A stretch of DNA of 64,000 nucleotides from NCBI RefSeq assembly GCF_014205835.1, contig NZ_JACHCQ010000006.1:124001-188000 (forward strand), written 5' to 3'. A program made the position numbers and the translations under genes. Numbering within the stretch: the stretch's first letter is position 1; every line of letters starts with the position of its first letter. Positions 53,980 through 62,781 of this stretch are shown here, piece after piece. The stretch is from Pedobacter sp. AK013 (GTDB lineage Bacteria > Bacteroidota > Bacteroidia > Sphingobacteriales > Sphingobacteriaceae). Under the pieces are notes generated by a model, which was not told where the DNA came from, made no database searches, and saw nothing but the letters and a program-made list of their open reading frames with translations.

Positions 53980-54014
53980 AAAAGGCTTCCCAAGTTTAAC
54001 TTGGGAAGCCTTTT
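53980..54014. terminator. Bidirectional terminator between htrA and the Cys-rich protein gene
   Basis: AAAAGGCTTCCCAAGTT and AACTTGGGAAGCCTTTT are perfect 17-base inverted arms with A and T runs on the outside. It serves both convergent genes. Confidence 0.9.
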
Positions 54015-54018
54015 AATT

Positions 54019-54363
54019 TTAGTCTTGGTTGATAGGTTCGTGGCTGGCATGGCAAGCATCCGCACATTCTTCGCAGGCCACGGCACATTGTCTGCAGTGT
54101 TCATGATCATGTTTGCCACACTCGGCCGCACAAAGCCTACATATTTCTTCGCAAAGCAGTAAATATTGGTGCCCAATAATTGAATCTCTTTGCAACAATC
54201 TGGCGGCCTGAGTACAGATATCTGCGCAATCCCTATCAAGTTTAATACAATCAATCATCATATTGATATCTTCTTTTTTTAAGCAAGATGATGCACAGTG
54301 TTCGCAAGCTAGCGCGCAATCTAGTAAAGCCTGGATTAAACCATGGTTGTTCCTCGTTTCCAT
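54019..54363 (-). CDS. DUF326 four-helix Cys-rich protein (copper-storage Csp type)
   Basis: A 114-aa protein with 14 or so Cys residues spaced as in four-helix-bundle copper storage proteins (Csp/DUF326). Helical segments carry CALACEHCASSCL, CIKLDRDCADIC, CEEICRLCAAECG and CRQCAVACEECADACH. No signal peptide is present, so it resembles the cytosolic Csp3 class, which stores Cu(I). The function is inferred from family. It faces htrA and is single. Confidence 0.88.
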   Translation of the reverse strand: METRNNHGLIQALLDCALACEHCASSCLKKEDINMMIDCIKLDRDCADICTQAARLLQRDSIIGHQYLLLCEEICRLCAAECGKHDHEHCRQCAVACEECADACHASHEPINQD

Positions 54364-54650
54364 ATCGTAAAAGTTTTGGTTATACCTATTTCGTATATTA
54401 ATAACCTGTTGGAAATTAAACTGTTTTGAAAAAATGAAATTGGAGATTGGTTGTAGGAAATTTCGAAATGTTAAAATATCTTAAATAAGAGGGGTGTGCT
54501 GCCAAATCTTTGTACTCAAACCAATATTCATCCGTTTTTCATAATCAAGACTTAGTTTCGCTATTTATCAATTGATAATCAGTCTTTACTGATACTTTAT
54601 AATTATTTTTTTATTGTTCCATATTAGAATCAGAACAAAAACCGAATATT
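54364..54650. other. AT-rich gap without recognised features
   Basis: A 287-base stretch between divergent genes. It contains AT-rich dyads but no exact TAnnTTTG box at a sensible position and no RNA gene was recognised. Confidence 0.3.
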
Positions 54651-55154
54651 ATGGCTTTAGCTAGCATTAACCTCAGCGTAAAACAATATTTCAATTTCAT
54701 GTGCAGAACTGATTTTGAAAGGCGGATCTTTCATGATACTTACGAAGAATTTCAAAAAAGATCAAAAATATATAGCTTGGATCAACGCCTGCATACCTTT
54801 TCTCAGATGCAACAAGCCAACGAAAAGGCAAACACGCTAAATCAAAAACTTCAGTACGCAGTAATGAATAGCATTGCTGCCTTAGCACATAAAATGCCTG
54901 TTTTAAACGATCTCGAAGATCGTCCGATCCTTTTTGATTGGGCCGAATTACATATTGATGCTTCAGACCTGTTAAATAAGGCAGCACATGTAGTTTCGAT
55001 CACCTATACCAGTCCGAAATTAATTTTACATGAAATCGTTGGTGATTTATTAATCTTAAGTTATAATACCAGAGTGCACGAAACATTAGTTGTAAAAAAT
55101 ACTGAAAGTCTGATGGTAAATTACGAGCACAGCGAAAGCCTCGTTTATAGCTAA
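54651..55154 (+). CDS. Hypothetical 167-aa protein
   Basis: A 167-aa, mostly polar protein with no signal peptide or membrane helix. The start region repeats SINLSVKQYFNFMCR, and the middle is helical (QRLHTFSQMQQANEKANTLNQKLQY). The C-terminal third has strand-like segments (VVSITYTSPKLILHEIVG, LLILSYNTRVHETLV). I recognise no family. It is isolated, with no operon partner, upstream of the cold-shock gene region. Confidence 0.65.
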   Translation: MALASINLSVKQYFNFMCRTDFERRIFHDTYEEFQKRSKIYSLDQRLHTFSQMQQANEKANTLNQKLQYAVMNSIAALAHKMPVLNDLEDRPILFDWAELHIDASDLLNKAAHVVSITYTSPKLILHEIVGDLLILSYNTRVHETLVVKNTESLMVNYEHSESLVYS

Positions 55155-55162
55155 ATTTGATC

Positions 55163-55279
55163 TTAATTTGTAGCAGATTGGCCTTTGTTTCGATCGTGAC
55201 CAGGTAGTTTTTTGTTGCTGGTGAATACTTTTTCCCCGTAGAAAAATGGAAGAGAGTGCTTATTTTGAATGTGTTTCAT
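55163..55279 (-). CDS. Possible 38-aa small basic protein
   Basis: A minus-strand frame from ATG at 55279 encodes 38 residues (with HSLPFFYGEKVFTSNKKLPG) and a basic C-terminus. An upstream in-frame start would give 61 residues, but its N-terminal extension looks non-native. No promoter box was found and I recognise no homologue. Retained only as a candidate. Confidence 0.25.
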   Translation of the reverse strand: MKHIQNKHSLPFFYGEKVFTSNKKLPGHDRNKGQSATN

Positions 55280-55394
55280 GAAAAAAACAGGTAATACATC
55301 AATTATTAATGGATTGAATTGGACCGCTAAATAGGGCCTAAAGGGCAAATACTCAATATATTTAGCATTTATTACAGAATAAAAAAATAAAAAA

Positions 55395-55424
55395 TTGATT
55401 TATAGGTATTTAAGTCTATCTTTG
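55395..55424 (+). promoter_or_regulatory. Promoter of the cold-shock gene
   Basis: TTG at 55395-55397, 19 bases, then TATCTTTG at 55417-55424: a full match to the Bacteroidota TTG/TAnnTTTG promoter with ideal spacing. It lies 22 bases before the ATG. Confidence 0.75.
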
Positions 55425-55446
55425 GTGCAAATTAAAATACAATATA

Positions 55447-55638
55447 ATGCAACAAGGAACAGTAAAATTTTTTAATGAAACTAAAGGTTTCGGATTTATC
55501 ACTCCATCTAATGGCGATGCCGAAATTTTTGTTCATGCTTCAGGCTTAATCGATAACATTCGCGAGAATGATACCGTAAACTACGATGTAGAAGAAGGTA
55601 GAAAAGGCCTAAACGCGGTAAATGTTAAAGTAGCTTAA
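55447..55638 (+). CDS. Cold-shock family protein
   Basis: A 63-aa single cold-shock domain that binds single-stranded RNA or DNA. RNP-1 is GFGFITP and RNP-2 is FVHASG; the start QGTVKFFNETKG is standard. Its promoter is the best -33/-7 match in the window, and a terminator follows 25 bases after the stop, so it is expressed alone and probably strongly. Confidence 0.95.
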   Translation: MQQGTVKFFNETKGFGFITPSNGDAEIFVHASGLIDNIRENDTVNYDVEEGRKGLNAVNVKVA

Positions 55639-55661
55639 GAAAACTCAAACACATAAATCGT

Positions 55662-55694
55662 AAAAAGTCCCGATGCAAATCGGGACTTTTTTTG
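55662..55694 (+). terminator. Terminator of the cold-shock gene
   Basis: AAAAAGTCCCGAT and ATCGGGACTTTTT form a 13-bp perfect stem with a 4-base loop, followed by further T. Confidence 0.93.
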
Positions 55695-55726
55695 TAGAAT
55701 CAGCTTTTGGATAGTCGACTCTCACA

Positions 55727-56848
55727 TTATCTGCCCGCCAAATTTTTGCTGATTTCACTATCAACAAAATCTAAAGAAAGATCATTGTTGCTCAATACAG
55801 TACCATTTTTATCAACCAAAAAGAAATAGGTTACATTGTAATTGCTCAGATTCTTTGCATTAGGTGATTTTGCTCCCTGAAGATCTGAATATTGTGGCCA
55901 GGTAAAGTGATCATCCTTGATTACATTTATCCACCAGTCTCTTTTCTTATCGAACGATACCCCGATAAATTCTACATCTTTATTTTTATACTTCTCGTAG
56001 AGCTTAACCAGTTCCTGGTTGTTTTTTCTGCTTTTCCCACTATAAGAAGTCCAGCATATAACCAGATTTACCTTTTTAAGTACGCTTAGTTCAAACTTTT
56101 TACCATCTGGGTTTTCTCCTTCAATATTAGGCATTTTACTTCCCGCCATCATCTGGCTAGCTTGTTTAATCGCTTCTAAGAGGCTTTTACCCCTTTTGCT
56201 TTCCTGAATTTCTTTATCTAAACTGTTAAAAATAGATAAATAGGTTTTGGCATCCGAATCTGTCCTGCCGAGTTGTTCCAATAAAAAGAGGGTGTGCATA
56301 GAACTTGGATACTTTTTGGCAAAGGCCTTTATAACATCCAATTGAAGCAAGATTTTTTTTTCCCTCCAACGGTCTGCTTTTTTTGCCCTTTCCATAATAT
56401 TGTCTCGTGTGGCCTGGTCTAATTCCAACTCAACAATATCCAAACTATCGAGCAGGTTTTTACTTATATCATCTTTTAACCTGTAGTAGTTTATAAATTG
56501 CTCACCTTCTTTAGTTGGAACGCTTTTTAAAGGGTATGAATTGATATTTTTTCCATCAAGAATACCTTTGAAGTTTCCTTTGTCGAGGTAGAGATAGTAT
56601 TCTCCTTTGTGGCCGCCATCTTCGGTTTTTAAAATGCCATAACCTTTTACGGGGATGTTGATTTTGAAGGTCTGGTTGGTGTTGGTAATGTTTTCAACTT
56701 TCAATGTTTCTCCGTTTTCAGCACTTTGAATGATCATTACTGCATTTGGGCCAAAGTTTTTGGTTTCGAAATTAAATGTTGCAGGTACAGGGTCGCAGGC
56801 AGAGAATAAGCTAGCTAATAAAATAAGTAAATAGAGCTGTTTTTTCAT
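55727..56848 (-). CDS. Thioredoxin-fold lipoprotein with CxxC replaced by SxxS
   Basis: A 373-aa envelope lipoprotein (lipobox LFSAC, Cys18) with an N-terminal DUF4369-like domain (about 25-115), a helical linker and a C-terminal TlpA/AhpC-type thioredoxin domain (about 235-373). The active-site region reads CWTSYSGKSRKNNQEL, where related proteins have WASWCGPC. The CGPC positions are SGKS, so both redox Cys are replaced and disulfide chemistry is excluded at that site. Family folds are otherwise retained (FIGVSFDKKRDWW, VTYFFLVDKNG). ATG at 56848 is preferred to an upstream start at 56869. It is monocistronic. Confidence 0.86.
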   Translation of the reverse strand: MKKQLYLLILLASLFSACDPVPATFNFETKNFGPNAVMIIQSAENGETLKVENITNTNQTFKINIPVKGYGILKTEDGGHKGEYYLYLDKGNFKGILDGKNINSYPLKSVPTKEGEQFINYYRLKDDISKNLLDSLDIVELELDQATRDNIMERAKKADRWREKKILLQLDVIKAFAKKYPSSMHTLFLLEQLGRTDSDAKTYLSIFNSLDKEIQESKRGKSLLEAIKQASQMMAGSKMPNIEGENPDGKKFELSVLKKVNLVICWTSYSGKSRKNNQELVKLYEKYKNKDVEFIGVSFDKKRDWWINVIKDDHFTWPQYSDLQGAKSPNAKNLSNYNVTYFFLVDKNGTVLSNNDLSLDFVDSEISKNLAGR

Positions 56849-57061
56849 ATTAACAATTTGATATCGCAATATAACGAAAAACTTAGTTGATCTGAGGTTT
56901 ATTATTCATCTATTTTACAATTAAGAAATTAAGGTAGTAAGAAAATAATTTGTTATTTTAGTTTAAAGTAAGTTCTAAATATTAACTTATTTTAATCATC
57001 CCTAATTCTGCATGCATGAAAAATAATGTGGAATACATGTTTCATTTAAATTAATTAGGGA

Positions 57062-57469
57062 ATGACTAAAAGAGAGGTTACACAGTTATCCTACGAGATA
57101 ACAGGATTAGCAATTAAAGTTCATAAAATCTTAGGCCCGGGTTTATTAGAGAGTATATATGAGCGTTGCTTAAAATATGAGTTGGAAAAAAACGGATATA
57201 CGGTTTCTCAACAATTTGTACTGTCTGTGATGTATGATGATTTAGAAATGGATTTGGATTTACCGCCGGATCTATTTGTTAATAAATGTGTTGTAATAGA
57301 AATAAAAGCGATATCAAATATTCTACCTGTTCATCAGGCGCAACTCCAAACCTATAGGAAACTTCTCAATGCTCCGCAAGGATTATTGATTAATTTTTTT
57401 ACAGATAACATTACCAAAAGTATAGTGCCGATAGTTAACGAATATTTCAAAATTTTACCGGATGAGTAA
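57062..57469 (+). CDS. GxxExxY family protein (PDDEXK-like)
   Basis: A 135-aa protein of the GxxExxY family, named for the motif seen here as GPGLLESIYERCL. A PD-(D/E)xK-type core is visible as PPDLFVNKCVVIEIKAI (Asp ... Glu-x-Lys). The family is often found near 16S/23S insertions or scattered singly; nuclease activity is assumed from fold similarity and not demonstrated. It stands alone between the thioredoxin-like lipoprotein and sdhC. Confidence 0.9.
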   Translation: MTKREVTQLSYEITGLAIKVHKILGPGLLESIYERCLKYELEKNGYTVSQQFVLSVMYDDLEMDLDLPPDLFVNKCVVIEIKAISNILPVHQAQLQTYRKLLNAPQGLLINFFTDNITKSIVPIVNEYFKILPDE

Positions 57470-57672
57470 AAGTTGCAAGGACCATTGAGCATAAATCTTA
57501 ATGGCCTCAAACTTCTTAATGGTAAAATGATTTCTTTAGTCAATCAGTACTCTCGAAACCCTAAATGACCCACAATATTTCAATTATTTCCAATAATGCT
57601 TTAGAATGTTTCTAAATAAAAGTTTTATCGTTGTTTTGTCATATTCGTTTATAAATTAAACTCATAATTAGA

Positions 57673-57680
57673 TACTTTTG
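57673..57680 (+). promoter_or_regulatory. Putative -7 box of the sdh operon
   Basis: TACTTTTG is an exact TAnnTTTG match 29 bases before the sdhC ATG. The -33 region lacks a clear TTG. Confidence 0.45.
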
Positions 57681-57709
57681 CAAGAAATTTAGATATAAAT
57701 CCTAATCAA

Positions 57710-58390
57710 ATGAGTGGTTTCGGAAATGCATTTTCTTCATCAATAGGGAAGAAATTCATCATGGGTATTACAGGTTTGTTCCTGATACTTTTTTTAATTG
57801 TACACTGCGGTATTAATGCTTTAATATTTATTAACGACGGTGGTTTAACATTTAACGTAGGCGCACATTTTATGGCCACTAACTGGATTATCCGGGCAGG
57901 CGAAGTTGTGCTGTTTATTGGTTTGCTTGTACACATTTTTCAGGCGTTACGTTTAACGTTGGAAAATCAGAAAGCACGTCCGGTTAAATATGCCGTAAAC
58001 GATGGTAAGGCAAATAGTAAATGGTATAGCCGTTCTATGGGCTTGCTAGGTACGCTTTTGCTGATCTTCCTGGTTGTTCACCTGAAAGATTTTTGGGTAG
58101 TTTCCCGTTTTACAGGAATCCCAACGGTTGATGCCAACGGACATGAAGACCTTTATGCGGTAATGAAAGAAAAATTTCAGGATCCGGTAAGGGTTGCCGT
58201 ATATATTTTGGCTATGTTTTCTTTATGCTATCACTTATTGCATGGTTTTGCTTCAGCATTCCAAACATTAGGATGGAACCACTCCAAATATAACGGTATA
58301 ATTAAAGGAGCTGGCGTTTGGTATTCGATTATTATTTCGATCCTTTTCGCAGCCATGCCGATTGCAGTTTATTTCGGTCTTATTCAATAA
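57710..58390 (+). CDS. sdhC: Succinate dehydrogenase cytochrome b subunit
   Basis: A 226-aa diheme-type cytochrome b membrane anchor with about five helices, like the B. subtilis b558 family. Heme-ligand His residues occur in [36 protein letters not shown] and [14 protein letters not shown]. The N-terminal [21 protein letters not shown] is typical for Bacteroidota. It anchors SdhA and SdhB and passes electrons to menaquinone. SdhA starts 17 bases downstream. Confidence 0.95.
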   Translation: MSGFGNAFSSSIGKKFIMGITGLFLILFLIVHCGINALIFINDGGLTFNVGAHFMATNWIIRAGEVVLFIGLLVHIFQALRLTLENQKARPVKYAVNDGKANSKWYSRSMGLLGTLLLIFLVVHLKDFWVVSRFTGIPTVDANGHEDLYAVMKEKFQDPVRVAVYILAMFSLCYHLLHGFASAFQTLGWNHSKYNGIIKGAGVWYSIIISILFAAMPIAVYFGLIQ

Positions 58391-58407
58391 TTTTTAGCAC
58401 AAAAGAT

Positions 58408-60387
58408 ATGTCAGATATTAATTCAAATATTCCAGAAGGCGAATTAACCAGTAAATGGACAAAATATAAGTCTTCTGTGCCTTTGGTTAACCCATCGAAC
58501 AAAAGAACTATTGAAGTAATCATTGTAGGTTCGGGTTTAGCAGGTGCTTCGGCAGCGGCTACTTTGGCTGAGATGGGTTATAAAGTAAAATGTTTTTGTT
58601 TTCAGGATTCGCCACGTAGAGCACACTCAATTGCTGCTCAGGGTGGTATCAATGCAGCAAAAAACTATCAGAATGATGGTGATAGTGTTTATCGCCTTTT
58701 CTACGATACAATTAAAGGTGGCGATTATCGTGCCCGCGAAGCTAACGTACACCGTTTAGCAGAGGTAAGCGCCAATATTATAGATCAATGTGTAGCACAA
58801 GGTGTGCCTTTGGCACGTGAGTACGGTGGCTTGTTAGATAACCGTTCTTTTGGTGGTACACAAGTACAACGTACTTTCTATGCTGCAGGTCAAACTGGGC
58901 AACAGTTATTACTAGGTGCCTATTCTGCCTTAGAACGCCAGATTGGTATGGGTAAAGTAGAAATGTATACCCGCCACGAAATGCTTGAGGTGGTTAAAAT
59001 CGATGGCAAAGCGCGTGGTATTATTGCCCGTAACTTAATTACAGGAGAGATTGAGCGTCATTTCGGTCATGCGGTAGTACTAGGAACGGGTGGTTATGGT
59101 AACGTATTCTATCTTTCTACCAATGCGATGGGAAGTAACGTTACAGCGGCTTGGAAAGCGCACAAACAAGGTGCTTATTTTGCAAACCCTTGTTATACAC
59201 AAATTCACCCAACCTGTATCCCGGTTTCTGGCGATCACCAATCTAAATTAACCCTAATGTCTGAGTCGTTGCGTAACGATGGACGTATTTGGGTGCCTAA
59301 AAAGAAAGATGATAACCGTAAAGCTTCAGAAATTCCTGAAGATGAAAGAGATTATTATTTAGAGCGCCGTTACCCTGCTTTTGGTAACCTGGTACCACGT
59401 GATGTGGCTTCTCGTGCTGCGAAAGAGCGTTGCGATGCAGGTTATGGCGTAGGTGCTTCTAAATTGGCAGTATATCTTGACTTTAAAGCAAATACAGAGC
59501 GTTACGGAAAAATCGAAGCTGCTAAAGCTGGTAACCACAACCCTGATAAAGAAACCTGCATGCGTTTAGGTACCGCGGTAATTAAGGAAAAATATGGCAA
59601 CCTGTTCGATATGTATGCGCAGATTACTGGTGAGAATCCTTACGAAACGCCAATGCGTATCTATCCTGCAGTTCACTATACCATGGGTGGTTTATGGGTT
59701 GATTATAACTTGATGACATCTGTACCTGGTTTATATTGTACTGGTGAGGCTAACTTCTCAGATCACGGTGCAAACCGTTTAGGAGCTTCGGCCCTGATGC
59801 AAGGTTTGGCTGATGGTTATTTTGTTCTTCCATACACCATTGGTGCTTATTTATCTAAAGAAATTTCGGTAAAAGCAATTCCAACCGATCACCCTGCATT
59901 TGTTGAGGCTGAAGAAAGAGCAGTTGGCATTTTAAATACACTGATCAATATCAAAGGAACCAAATCGGTAGATCATTTCCACAAACGTTTAGGCCACATT
60001 ATGTGGGAGAAATGTGGTATGGCCCGTAACGCTAAAGGTTTAAACGAAGCCATTGAAGAAATCAGGGCATTACGTGCTGAGTTCTGGAGCGATGTACGTG
60101 TACCCGGAACGGCTGATGAATTAAATACCGAACTGGAAAAAGCCGGCCGTGTTGCCGATTTTATCGAATTGGGTGAATTGATGTGTATTGATGCTTTAAA
60201 CCGTAACGAAAGTTGTGGTGGCCACTTCCGTGAAGAGTATCAGACAGAAGAAGGTGAAGCACTACGTGATGATGAGAACTATGCTTACGTAGCCGCTTGG
60301 GAATTTAAGGAAGGTGTAAACTTCGAACTTCACAAAGAAGAACTGAAGTTTGAAAATATTAAAGTAGCACAAAGAAGTTATAAATAG
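58408..60387 (+). CDS. sdhA: Succinate dehydrogenase/fumarate reductase flavoprotein
   Basis: A 659-aa FAD-binding subunit that oxidises succinate to fumarate. Seen are the Rossmann motif [20 protein letters not shown], the FAD-linking region [11 protein letters not shown], the active-site HPTCIP, LGTAV near the CO2H-binding region, [11 protein letters not shown] and the capping [18 protein letters not shown] at 58408 ([11 protein letters not shown]) is chosen over an upstream frame start inside sdhC. It is the second gene of sdhCAB. Confidence 0.96.
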   Translation: MSDINSNIPEGELTSKWTKYKSSVPLVNPSNKRTIEVIIVGSGLAGASAAATLAEMGYKVKCFCFQDSPRRAHSIAAQGGINAAKNYQNDGDSVYRLFYDTIKGGDYRAREANVHRLAEVSANIIDQCVAQGVPLAREYGGLLDNRSFGGTQVQRTFYAAGQTGQQLLLGAYSALERQIGMGKVEMYTRHEMLEVVKIDGKARGIIARNLITGEIERHFGHAVVLGTGGYGNVFYLSTNAMGSNVTAAWKAHKQGAYFANPCYTQIHPTCIPVSGDHQSKLTLMSESLRNDGRIWVPKKKDDNRKASEIPEDERDYYLERRYPAFGNLVPRDVASRAAKERCDAGYGVGASKLAVYLDFKANTERYGKIEAAKAGNHNPDKETCMRLGTAVIKEKYGNLFDMYAQITGENPYETPMRIYPAVHYTMGGLWVDYNLMTSVPGLYCTGEANFSDHGANRLGASALMQGLADGYFVLPYTIGAYLSKEISVKAIPTDHPAFVEAEERAVGILNTLINIKGTKSVDHFHKRLGHIMWEKCGMARNAKGLNEAIEEIRALRAEFWSDVRVPGTADELNTELEKAGRVADFIELGELMCIDALNRNESCGGHFREEYQTEEGEALRDDENYAYVAAWEFKEGVNFELHKEELKFENIKVAQRSYK

Positions 60388-60465
60388 TGACGCGTGTAGC
60401 GTTCAGCGTAAAGCGGTTATTCGCCAAACGCCAAACGCAACCCGCCAACCTAAAACCTCAATATC
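60388..60465. repeat. Repeat-like spacer between sdhA and sdhB
   Basis: The 78-base gap holds AGCGTTCAGCGTAAAGCG and CGCCAAACGCCAAACGC, arrays of GCG/CGC-type short units also seen near 18800-18830. It is longer than the sdhC-sdhA gap and looks like inserted repeat sequence. Any effect on sdhB expression is unknown. Confidence 0.5.
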
Positions 60466-61236
60466 ATGAGTACAGGAAATATGAACTTAACGCTAAAAGT
60501 TTGGCGTCAAAAAAATAACAATGCCAAAGGTGCTTTGGTAGATTATAAATTGGCCGATATTTCACCGGATATGTCTTTCTTAGAGATGTTCGATGTATTA
60601 AACGAACAATTAATTAACAAAGGTGAAGAGCCAGTTGTATTCGACCACGATTGCCGTGAAGGAATTTGCGGAATGTGCTCGATGTTTATCAACGGTCGTC
60701 CACATGGACCAAAAGATTTGGTTACTACCTGCCAGTTGCATATGCGTTCTTTCAAAGATGGCGATACCATTGTGGTTGAGCCTTGGAGAGCTGCAGCCTT
60801 CCCGGTGGTAAAAGATTTAACGGTAGATCGTTCTGCATTTGACAGGGTTATTGCTGCTGGTGGTTTTATTTCGGTAAACACAGGTAATGCCCAGGATGCT
60901 AATAACCTACCAATTCCTAAAATGCAGGCCGATGCGGCTTTTGAGGCAGCTGCTTGTATTGGCTGCGGTGCTTGTGTGGCTACCTGTAAAAATGCTTCAG
61001 CGATGTTGTTTGTGTCTGCTAAGATCTCTCAATTGGCATTATTGCCACAAGGCCAGCCAGAGCGTTACCGCAGGGTACAGAGCATGGTAGCGCAAATGGA
61101 TGCTGAAGGTTTTGGTAACTGTACCAACACTGGTGCTTGCGAAGCCGAATGTCCTAAAGGAATCTCTTTAGAAAACATCGCTCGTATGAACCGTGATTTT
61201 GCATCTGCAAAATTTATTTCAGAAGAAACCGTTTAA
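60466..61236 (+). CDS. sdhB: Succinate dehydrogenase/fumarate reductase iron-sulfur subunit
   Basis: A 256-aa electron-transfer subunit with three Fe-S clusters. The [2Fe-2S] ligands are in [16 protein letters not shown] plus the Cys of VTTCQLH. The [4Fe-4S] motif is [12 protein letters not shown] and the third cluster uses [14 protein letters not shown]. It links SdhA to SdhC. A terminator follows 39 bases after the stop, closing the sdhCAB operon. Confidence 0.96.
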   Translation: MSTGNMNLTLKVWRQKNNNAKGALVDYKLADISPDMSFLEMFDVLNEQLINKGEEPVVFDHDCREGICGMCSMFINGRPHGPKDLVTTCQLHMRSFKDGDTIVVEPWRAAAFPVVKDLTVDRSAFDRVIAAGGFISVNTGNAQDANNLPIPKMQADAAFEAAACIGCGACVATCKNASAMLFVSAKISQLALLPQGQPERYRRVQSMVAQMDAEGFGNCTNTGACEAECPKGISLENIARMNRDFASAKFISEETV

Positions 61237-61274
61237 AAATATACTGTGTACCTAGTTTAACCGCTGGGTTCTTG

Positions 61275-61300
61275 AGCCTCCACATTGTGGGGGCTTTTTA
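61275..61300 (+). terminator. Terminator of the sdh operon
   Basis: AGCCTCCACA and TGTGGGGGCT form a 9-10 bp stem with one G-U pair and a tight loop, followed by TTTTT. Confidence 0.85.
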
Positions 61301-61542
61301 GTTTTAAACAGAGCCCACTAATTGCAAAAGGGGGTAAGGAATGAAGTAACATCTGTTGAAAGTATGTTCTTGGTCTAAAAGTTAATAGATTGAAAATAAT
61401 ATATTAAACGCTAATGATTTGTTAGCAAGCTGGTGATTAAAACTGATACACATTTAACATTTATCAGCTGTTATGAAAACAAATGAAACTTGAGATTTTA
61501 AAACCGAAACCTTGCACAACAAAGTCGACTCGAAATAAAAGT

Positions 61543-61571
61543 TTGCGAAAGTTGCAATAATCTTATGTTTG
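61543..61571 (+). promoter_or_regulatory. Orphan promoter in the gap after sdhB
   Basis: TTG at 61543-61545, 18 bases, then TATGTTTG at 61564-61571 is a near-ideal -33/-7 match, reading into a gap that contains no plus-strand gene. It may drive the candidate small RNA at about 61577-61700. Confidence 0.5.
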
Positions 61572-61576
61572 CATAT

Positions 61577-61700
61577 TAAAATTTTACATATTTAGAAATT
61601 TTATTCTGTAATATTTGCATATACATTAAAGTTTTTATAAATTTAGTCCTCCGAGACAGGAGAGAAAACATAAAACCCCGGCAATTTTTGCTGGGGTTTT
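61577..61700 (+). ncRNA. Candidate small RNA (about 125 nt)
   Basis: Defined by the orphan promoter at 61543-61571 and a terminator-like hairpin at 61673-61700 (AAAACCCCGGC / GCTGGGGTTTT). The AT-rich 5' half is unstructured. The 3' part has CTCC gagaca GGAG followed by the hairpin. No reading frame longer than a few codons is present. The same hairpin may merely terminate the convergent gene at 61731. The RNA is inference from layout only. Confidence 0.3.
61673..61700. terminator. Terminator shared with the convergent TonB_C gene
   Basis: AAAACCCCGGC and GCTGGGGTTTT form an 11-bp stem with one mismatch and an AT loop, with four T on either side. It lies 31 bases past the stop of the minus-strand gene at 61731. 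Confidence 0.75.
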
Positions 61701-61730
61701 GTGTTTGGAGAGGATTAATATAATCTGTTA

Positions 61731-62129
61731 TTATTTCAAGTCGAAGTTAATGGCAATGTTATATTTTACCCTTACAGGCACTCCATCTTGTAATGCGGGG
61801 TTCCACCTCGGCGACTTGTTTAGTACCCTAAGCGCTTCTTTATCCGTTTCAGGTGTTAGGTTTCTGATGATCTGAATATCAGTTAAAGCACCATTTTTTT
61901 CAACTATAAAACTGGCGAATACTTTTCCTTTGGTATTACTCTTCTTTGCGGCTTCTGGGTATTTAATTTCATGGCTTAAGTATCTGTAGAAATTTGAAAT
62001 ACCCCCTGGAAATGCAGGTTGTTTTTTAACAGACACGAAGTCGTAAACTTTATCAGCGTTATGCTGTGCTTTAGCAGAATTATAACACATGGCGATGCCC
62101 GTTAGGGCTAAAAAGATTAGCTTTCTCAT
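61731..62129 (-). CDS. Secreted TonB_C-domain protein
   Basis: A 132-aa exported protein (signal peptide ending NSAKAQ) consisting almost only of a TonB C-terminal domain. Motifs are VYDFVSVKKQPAFPGGISNFYRYL, EIKYPEAAKKSNTKGKVFASF, VEKNGALTDIQII, DKEALRVLNKSPRWNPALQDG and VPVRVKYNIAINFDL (all trimmed here). It is nearly a copy of the middle domain of the gene at 62782, so the cluster has arisen by duplication. No anchor or Pro-rich spacer is present. Confidence 0.88.
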   Translation of the reverse strand: MRKLIFLALTGIAMCYNSAKAQHNADKVYDFVSVKKQPAFPGGISNFYRYLSHEIKYPEAAKKSNTKGKVFASFIVEKNGALTDIQIIRNLTPETDKEALRVLNKSPRWNPALQDGVPVRVKYNIAINFDLK

Positions 62130-62155
62130 TGTTTTTATTTAAAAGATTTAATTGT

Positions 62156-62770
62156 TTAGTTTTTCTTTGATGTTGCTTTTTTGGTTGTGATGACCACTAC
62201 GCCATTTTTACCTTTATCGCCATGTAGCGTTGTTGCAGATGAATTTTTGAGTATTGCTATGGATTCAATTGATGATGGGTCCAAAGTATCGATATCTGAC
62301 ATTTCCTTTCCGTCTACAACATATAGTGGCTTTGCTTTAGGGTCAATATCCCTAAATAATAAATCTCGTTTTTTAACTAACACCTGGCCATTTGGCATTG
62401 GCTGTACATTAAACCCTGATATTCTTCCATTTAACATGAGGTCAACAGGTTTGATCTTAAACAGATTGCCCACCTGATTTTTTTTGGTTTTAACTTCTAT
62501 TACCCCTGCAAAACCATCAGTTCCATATTGGGCCGTTGCTAAACTATCTTTTAAGATACTTACAGATTCGATGTTATTGGGATCAATCTCGTTTAGTGAC
62601 GAGGTACCTCTGATATATTGTTTGTTCCCATCAATTATAATTAAGGGTTCATTACCTAATGTTGATATTCCTCTGAGCGTAATTTTAGGCGTTTTGGTAC
62701 TATCTGCTTTTTGGGCAAAACCGGCTATACTAAAGCCCATCAACATGCTAAATATGATTACGTTTTTCAT
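62156..62770 (-). CDS. Secreted protein with two TonB-plug-like modules
   Basis: A 204-aa exported protein (signal peptide ending AGFAQ) with two copies of the short plug module known from SusC-type receptors. Copy 1: EPLIIIDGNKQYIRG followed by DPNNIESVSILKDSLATAQYG. Copy 2: KPLYVVDGKEMSDID followed by DPSSIESIAILKNSSATTLHG and GVVVITTKK. No barrel follows, so it cannot be a channel; it probably engages partners in the periplasm. It lies between the TonB_C gene and the larger sensor-like gene, in the same direction with gaps of 26 and 11 bases. Confidence 0.85.
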   Translation of the reverse strand: MKNVIIFSMLMGFSIAGFAQKADSTKTPKITLRGISTLGNEPLIIIDGNKQYIRGTSSLNEIDPNNIESVSILKDSLATAQYGTDGFAGVIEVKTKKNQVGNLFKIKPVDLMLNGRISGFNVQPMPNGQVLVKKRDLLFRDIDPKAKPLYVVDGKEMSDIDTLDPSSIESIAILKNSSATTLHGDKGKNGVVVITTKKATSKKN

Positions 62771-62781
62771 ATTGATTTTAG

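Noticed and set aside
57062..57469. GxxExxY gene as part of a defence island
   Set aside because: No restriction, toxin-antitoxin, CRISPR or other defence gene is near; it is flanked by ordinary housekeeping genes.
58318..58407. N-terminal extension of sdhA into sdhC
   Set aside because: The frame only shadows the end of sdhC; the ATG at 58408 matches the family start.
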